DNA of 64,000 nt. Origin: Natronobacterium haloterrestre (GTDB lineage Archaea > Halobacteriota > Halobacteria > Halobacteriales > Natrialbaceae). Positions 60,034 through 64,000 of this stretch are shown here, piece after piece. The translations under genes and the position numbers were made by a program. The stretch spans positions 186,001-250,000 of the forward strand of contig NZ_FOKW01000004.1 in the NCBI RefSeq assembly GCF_900112205.1, read 5' to 3'. The notes beneath the pieces were generated by a model, which was not told where the DNA came from, searched no databases, and saw only the letters and a program-made list of their open reading frames with translations. Every line of letters starts with the position of its first letter. Within the stretch, counting starts at the first letter, position 1.

Positions 60034-60279
60034 ATGAGTTCGGAATACGAATCCACCGAGACCCTAGACGTGAAAGGACAGTCCTGCCCGATGCCCGTCG
60101 TCAAGACCAAGCAAGCGATCGACGACCTCGAGGCCGACGAGGTGCTCGAGGTCGTCGCCACCGACTCGGGAAGCATGAGCGACATCCAGGGCTGGGCGAA
60201 AGGAACCGACGGCGTCGAACTCCTCGACCAGGTCGAGGGGGACGGCACGTACACGCACTACGTGAAAAAGACCAACTAA
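60034..60279 (+). CDS. tusA: TusA-family sulfur carrier protein
   Basis: 81 residues. DVKGQSCPMPVVKTKQAIDD carries Cys18, same position as in the other TusA. ATG 60034 (MSSEYESTET) is chosen; the frame is open to 60001, where the motif lies. One base separates its stop from the DsrE-like gene start, so the two are co-translated. Role: sulfane sulfur relay from persulfide or SQR to DsrE and other acceptors. Confidence 0.9.
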   Translation: MSSEYESTETLDVKGQSCPMPVVKTKQAIDDLEADEVLEVVATDSGSMSDIQGWAKGTDGVELLDQVEGDGTYTHYVKKTN

Positions 60280-60280
60280 A

Positions 60281-60865
60281 ATGAGCACGGACACCCAGCC
60301 GTCATCGATCGACGGCGACGAGGATGCCGCCGCCGAACTCGAGGCCCTCCGCGAGCGCGTCGCGGAACTCGAGGAGTCGGTCGCCGACGCGGCCGACGAC
60401 GACGGCGGAAAGAAGATGACGATCATCGCCACCCAGGGGACCTTCGACATGGCCTACCCGCCGCTGATCCTCGCGAGCACGGCGGCGGCCTTCGACTGGG
60501 ACGTCGTCGTCTTCCACACCTTCTGGGGGCTGGACATCCTCCACGAGGAGAACTCGAAGAACCTCAAGCTGAGCGCCGTCGGTAACCCGAACATGCCGAT
60601 GCCGAACGCCCTCGCGGCCCTGCCCGGGATGGACGCCATGGCGACGAAGATGATGCGAAAGCGCATCGACGAGAACGACACGGCGACCATCGAAGAACTG
60701 ATCGACCTCTCGCTGGACCAGGGCGTCGAACTGCAGGCCTGCCAGATGACGATCGAGTTGATGGACTACGACGAGGACGACTTCTACGACGGCGTCACCA
60801 CCGGCGTCGGCGCGGCGACCGCACTCCAGCACATGGCCGAATCCGACGTCCAGTTGCTCGTCTAA
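60281..60865 (+). CDS. DsrE/DsrF/DrsH-like sulfur-relay protein (DsrE2 type)
   Basis: 194 residues. After a 45-residue acidic, helical N-terminus, the DsrE fold begins MTIIATQGTFDMAYPPLILA. The conserved cysteine is Cys154 in GVELQACQMTIELM. It would receive sulfur from TusA. No DsrF or DsrH partners are adjacent, and no siroheme sulfite reductase is seen, so a trafficking rather than dissimilatory role is likely. Confidence 0.88.
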   Translation: MSTDTQPSSIDGDEDAAAELEALRERVAELEESVADAADDDGGKKMTIIATQGTFDMAYPPLILASTAAAFDWDVVVFHTFWGLDILHEENSKNLKLSAVGNPNMPMPNALAALPGMDAMATKMMRKRIDENDTATIEELIDLSLDQGVELQACQMTIELMDYDEDDFYDGVTTGVGAATALQHMAESDVQLLV

Positions 60866-60887
60866 CGCGCCGACACCACTTCCCAGT

Positions 60888-61124
60888 ATGACCGACAGTT
60901 CCCATCGGCTCTCCCTGCGGGTCGTCGAGACCGTCGCCGACGCCGAGGACGTCGCCCCCGCGGAGTTGCAACCACCGATCAACGACGCCGTCGACGCGTC
61001 CGCGCTGAACCGACTGTTCGACGGAACCGCCTCCGGGGACTCGAGTCCCGCTGATTGCGTCACCTTTCGGTACTGCGGCTACGACGTGACGGTCCACGCG
61101 GACGGACGCGTCGACCTCTCTTGA
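60888..61124 (+). CDS. HalOD1 output-domain protein
   Basis: 78 residues. The HalOD1 pattern shows as RLSLRVVETVADAEDVAPAE, LNRLFDGTASGDSSPADCVT and FRYCGYDVTVHADGRVDLS. HalOD1 proteins are short haloarchaeal domains proposed to act in signalling, function unproven. It follows dsrE by 22 bases, so may be co-transcribed. Confidence 0.85.
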   Translation: MTDSSHRLSLRVVETVADAEDVAPAELQPPINDAVDASALNRLFDGTASGDSSPADCVTFRYCGYDVTVHADGRVDLS

Positions 61125-61246
61125 AGCCCCGAAACGGATTTCTCGTCGCGGAGACGATGCGACCGTCTCTACGGACGGACCTTATTTGTTTTTAATATTG
61201 GGGAATCTGCGAAATACTTTACTCGTCCGCCGTGCTAGTCCCGGGT

Positions 61247-62596
61247 ATGACCGATCCGTTCGTCATCGTCGGCGGCGACGCAGCAGGAATGAGCGCCGCG
61301 AGCAAAGCCAAGCGCGAGGACCCCGACCGTGAGGTCGTCGTCTTCGAGAAGGGCGAGTGGGTCTCGTATGCGGCCTGTGGCATGCCTTACTACGTCAAAG
61401 GAGAGGTCGACGACCTCGAGGACCTCGTGGCAGTCACGCCCGAGGAGTTCCGCGAGGAGCGCGACGTCGACCTGCGGACGAACCACGAGGTCGTCGCGAT
61501 CGATCCCGAGGCCAAGACGGTCACCGTCGAGGCCGACGGCGAGCGGTTCGACCAGCCCTACGGCGACCTGCTGATCGCCACCGGCGCGCGGGCGGTCGAG
61601 CCGCCGTTCGAGGGGTTCGACCTCGAGGGCGTGTTCACGCTCCGGAGCATGAACGAGGCGGACGCGATCGAGGACTACGTCGACGAGCGGGAGCCCCGGA
61701 CGGCGGCCATCGTCGGCGGCGGCTACGTCGGCGTCGAGATGGCCGAGGCGCTCGTCGAACGGGGGATCGACGTCTCCGTCTTCGAGATGCTGCCACGAAT
61801 CCTCCAGCCCTTCGGCGAGACGACCGCCAGCACCGTCGCTGACCACCTCCGCGAACAGGGGGTCGATCTCCACCTCGAGACGGCGGTCGAGGGGTTCGGC
61901 GGCGTCGACCGGGTCGAGACGGTCGAACTCGAGGACGACGCCGTGTCGGCCGACCTGGTCGTCGTCGGCGTCGGCGTCGCCCCCAACGTCGAACTCGCCG
62001 AGGAGGCGGGGATCGACCTCGGACCGACGGGGGCCATCGCGACCGACGAGTACGGCCGCACGAACTACGAGGACGTCTACGCGGCGGGCGACTGCGCGGA
62101 GGACGACCACGTCGTCACCGGCGACCCCGATCACGTCCCGCTCGCGCTCACGGCCAACCGCGCGGGACGGGCGATCGGGACGACGGTCGCGGGCGATCCC
62201 ACGCCGACCGGCGGCACCGCCGGCACGGCGATCGTCAAGGCCTTCGACCTGGGCGCGGCCCGAACGGGCATCCTCGAGGACGACCGGGCGCGCGAGGCCG
62301 GCTTCGACCCCGTCTCCGTGACGATCAATGCCCCGACGCGACCCCACTACTACCCCGGGGCGACCGAACTCACGGTGACGCTGGTCGCCGACGGCGAGAG
62401 CGGGCGCGTCCTCGGCGCGAGCGTCGTCGGCGAGGACGGAGTCAAGCGGATCGACACGGTCGCGACGGCGGTACACGCGGAGCTGACCGTCGCCGAACTC
62501 CGGAACCTCGACCTGGCGTACGCGCCGCCCTTTAGCCCCGTGTGGGACCCGATCCTCACCGCGGCGAAGGTCCTCGAGGGGAAAGTCGACGGGTAA
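61247..62596 (+). CDS. CoA-disulfide-reductase-like flavoprotein (CoADR/NADH-dependent persulfide reductase type)
   Basis: 449 residues. FAD motif VIVGGDAAGMSAASKAKRED, Cys44 in SYAACGMPYYVKG as the single redox cysteine, NAD(P) motif AAIVGGGYVGVEMAEALVER, FAD-region DVYAAGDCAEDDHVV, and a C-terminal dimerisation domain. The family reduces CoA disulfide, CoA persulfide and polysulfide with NAD(P)H. Placed next to tusA-dsrE, a sulfur role is likely. ATG 61247 is the chosen start; an upstream ATG adds five residues and lies near the TATA region. Confidence 0.88.
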   Translation: MTDPFVIVGGDAAGMSAASKAKREDPDREVVVFEKGEWVSYAACGMPYYVKGEVDDLEDLVAVTPEEFREERDVDLRTNHEVVAIDPEAKTVTVEADGERFDQPYGDLLIATGARAVEPPFEGFDLEGVFTLRSMNEADAIEDYVDEREPRTAAIVGGGYVGVEMAEALVERGIDVSVFEMLPRILQPFGETTASTVADHLREQGVDLHLETAVEGFGGVDRVETVELEDDAVSADLVVVGVGVAPNVELAEEAGIDLGPTGAIATDEYGRTNYEDVYAAGDCAEDDHVVTGDPDHVPLALTANRAGRAIGTTVAGDPTPTGGTAGTAIVKAFDLGAARTGILEDDRAREAGFDPVSVTINAPTRPHYYPGATELTVTLVADGESGRVLGASVVGEDGVKRIDTVATAVHAELTVAELRNLDLAYAPPFSPVWDPILTAAKVLEGKVDG

Positions 62597-62678
62597 CGGC
62601 GAGGTGACTTCAGGCTGTGAGAACAGTCGCAACATATGACCTGACTCGGTGCCAAAGGGCGACTATCAGGAGACGACG

Positions 62679-62822
62679 ATGAGCGAACAGGACACAACCG
62701 AACCGAAGCAGTCGGACCCGTACTGCAACCGGGACGACCTCGAGCGACTCGAGGAAGCGACGGACTCGGACGTCGCGGACGCGATCGCCGAACTCGAGGG
62801 CGCGGAGTCGGACGACGAGTAG
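62679..62822 (+). CDS. Small acidic hypothetical protein
   Basis: 47 residues from ATG 62679, MSEQDTTEPKQSDPYCNRDD and a Glu/Asp-rich helix (LERLEEATDSDVADAIAELE). One Cys. Composition and codon use fit genuine haloarchaeal coding sequence. It stands 82 bases after the CoADR-like gene on the same strand, perhaps in the same unit. No function known. Confidence 0.55.
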   Translation: MSEQDTTEPKQSDPYCNRDDLERLEEATDSDVADAIAELEGAESDDE

Positions 62823-62901
62823 GCGTTTCGCCGCTGCCGCCCCGTCTCCTTTCTCCTCCGACCCCGCCTCGCCCCCGTCGACCTCGTTCCCGTTCCGCCG
62901 C

Positions 62902-63567
62902 TCAGAACAACTCGACGCGTATCCCCGCGTCCTCTACGTCAGACGCGAACGCCTCCGGATCGGTCTCGATCGGGTCGAACGTATCGTAGTGTACCGGCAA
63001 CACCAGCTCCGGGTCCACGCTGCGTGCGAAGTCCGCGGCCTCGTGACGGTCCATCGTGAAGTGGCCCCCGATCGGCGGGACGAACACGTCGGCCCCGATC
63101 CCCTCGTGATGCGGAAGGAAGTCCGTATCCGAGGGGACGTAGACGCTCGTCCCCTCGAGATCCAGGAGCAGGCCGATCACTTCCCCGTCGGCGTGGAACG
63201 GCTCGCCGTCGTCGTCGACGTGGTCCCCGCCGGGGTCGTTGTACGCCGGGACGGTTCTGACGTCGATCCCGTCGACGGTTACCTCGCCCTCGTAGGGGAG
63301 GTCGACGACGTCGAACGGGAGGTCGGCGGTGTCGACGTCTTCGTAGACGGCGACCGTCGCATCCTCGCCGGCGACGGCCTCGATGGCGTCGGGATCGTAG
63401 TGATCGAAGTCGTCGTGGGTGACGAAGACGACGTCGCCGTCACCGGGTTCGCCCTCGAGTACGTCGCCCCACGGATCGACGTAGACGACGGTGCCGTCGT
63501 CGGTTTCGATGCGGACGCTGGCGTGGCCGAGTCGCTCGAACGCGAGCGAGTCGTAGTCGACGGACAT
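62902..63567 (-). CDS. UlaG-like metallo-beta-lactamase fold hydrolase
   Basis: 221 residues from ATG 63567 (MSVDYDSLAFERLGHASVRI); a further ATG at 63582 is possible. Metal motifs VTHDDFDHYDPDAI and FTMDRHEAADF are seen; the end region VLPVHYDTFDPIETDP supplies the last His. The family contains lactonases and phosphodiesterases of the UlaG/YtnP type; the substrate is unknown. Confidence 0.85.
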   Translation of the reverse strand: MSVDYDSLAFERLGHASVRIETDDGTVVYVDPWGDVLEGEPGDGDVVFVTHDDFDHYDPDAIEAVAGEDATVAVYEDVDTADLPFDVVDLPYEGEVTVDGIDVRTVPAYNDPGGDHVDDDGEPFHADGEVIGLLLDLEGTSVYVPSDTDFLPHHEGIGADVFVPPIGGHFTMDRHEAADFARSVDPELVLPVHYDTFDPIETDPEAFASDVEDAGIRVELF

Positions 63568-63660
63568 CAGTGGTAGCTGCACCGCGCTAGGTCTTAGTAC
63601 CGCCGCCCGGCCGACGCCCGGCGTCGTTAAGCCGGAAAAACGGGAGCGAGGGCGGGCCGA

Positions 63661-63924
63661 TTACGCCGGAACGATCCAGGCCAGCGTCGCCCCGCGTTCT
63701 ACCTCGTCGTCCTCCTCGAGGACGATTTCGGCGAGTTCCCCCGCGACGGGCGCGGGCACGTCGACGCTGACTTTCTCGACCTGGTACTCGCAGATCGTCT
63801 CGCCCTCCCTGACGTGGCTCCCCTCGCGGGCGAACCAGTTGACGACGACGCCCTCGTCCTCCTCGGCGTCGTCCGGCCAGACGGCGTCCGTATCGACTGC
63901 GACGCGGTCCTCGCCCGCGCTCAT
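63661..63924 (-). CDS. Stand-alone lipoyl/biotinyl domain protein
   Basis: 87 residues forming one lipoyl domain: DEGVVVNWFAREGSHVREGE and the modified lysine in ICEYQVEKVSVDVPAPVAGE. Probably the lipoyl carrier of the E1 beta encoded just upstream. The ATG at 63924 overlaps the preceding stop (ATGA). In many haloarchaea a lipoyl protein follows an E1 beta gene in this way. Confidence 0.85.
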   Translation of the reverse strand: MSAGEDRVAVDTDAVWPDDAEEDEGVVVNWFAREGSHVREGETICEYQVEKVSVDVPAPVAGELAEIVLEEDDEVERGATLAWIVPA

Positions 63925-64000
63925 TCTGCCCCCGATTCGGTCGATCGAACGCTCCTGACCGCCGCCGCGACGTCCTCGACGCTCGGGATCACTTCGTTCT
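63921..64000 (-). CDS. 2-oxoacid dehydrogenase E1 beta, C-terminal end (partial)
   Basis: The last 25 or so codons read NEVIPSVEDVAAAVRSVRST and end at TGA 63921, matching the C-terminal helix of E1 beta subunits (compare VLPDGDDVRAAIERIS of the one at 11550). The rest lies beyond the window. It belongs to a second 2-oxoacid dehydrogenase operon, distinct from the one at 8-13.6 kb. Confidence 0.75.
   Translation of the reverse strand, partial: NEVIPSVEDVAAAVRSVRSTESGAE

Noticed and set aside
1-64000. tRNA, rRNA, CRISPR repeats, insertion sequences
   Set aside because: I scanned for T-loop and CCA-like patterns, spaced direct repeats and transposase motifs and saw none. This is by eye, so a weak match could be missed.

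Overview
The window is a 64 kb piece of a haloarchaeal chromosome. The supporting signs are very high GC, highly acidic proteins, Tat (twin-arginine) lipoprotein signals, a FolC-FolP fusion, ferredoxin-linked pyruvate oxidation, and families largely restricted to haloarchaea (UPF0058, HalOD1, tiny membrane proteins beside TauE). A Natrinema/Haloterrigena-like member of the Natrialbales is my guess from gene content, not something the sequence proves. I saw no rRNA, tRNA, CRISPR array or insertion sequence.

Layout. 1-0.95 kb: AT-rich island with an edge-truncated Tat-signal protein, abutting a 3'-truncated cupin gene. 1.4-8 kb: folate synthesis fusion, zinc-ribbon membrane protein, porA-porB. 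8.3-13.6 kb: a pyruvate/acetoin-type dehydrogenase cluster (E2 fused to OsmC, UPF0058, AcoX-like, E1 beta, E1 alpha). 13.8-23 kb: HAD, PHP, chorismate synthase, UspA, TIM-barrel epimerase, Tat lipoprotein and trxA-trxB. 23.3-33.6 kb: a membrane-protein region with four CPBP proteins, paired paralogous membrane proteins, a Tat serine hydrolase and a bactofilin-like protein. 33.7-62.6 kb: a region rich in sulfur genes, interleaved with a bd oxidase, stress proteins and metal or ion transporters. The right edge holds a UlaG-like hydrolase and part of a second 2-oxoacid dehydrogenase operon.

The most interesting theme is reactive sulfur. Sulfide:quinone oxidoreductase with TusA and DUF1641, a rhodanese-persulfide dioxygenase fusion, two YeeE/YedE half-transporters, a PiT-type permease, TusA-DsrE, a CoA-disulfide-reductase-like flavoprotein, a TauE sulfite exporter, two thioredoxins and thioredoxin reductase all lie here. 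Two near-identical small helix-turn-helix regulators share three cysteines at residues 15, 21 and 32. AT-rich TTGTGCAATA-like elements recur upstream of trxA, tusA, the persulfide dioxygenase, tusA-dsrE, tauE and one regulator, with a related element before the other. I infer a thiol-sensing sulfide/persulfide regulon. The bd oxidase could take quinol from sulfide oxidation. These functional links are inference from families, motifs and layout.
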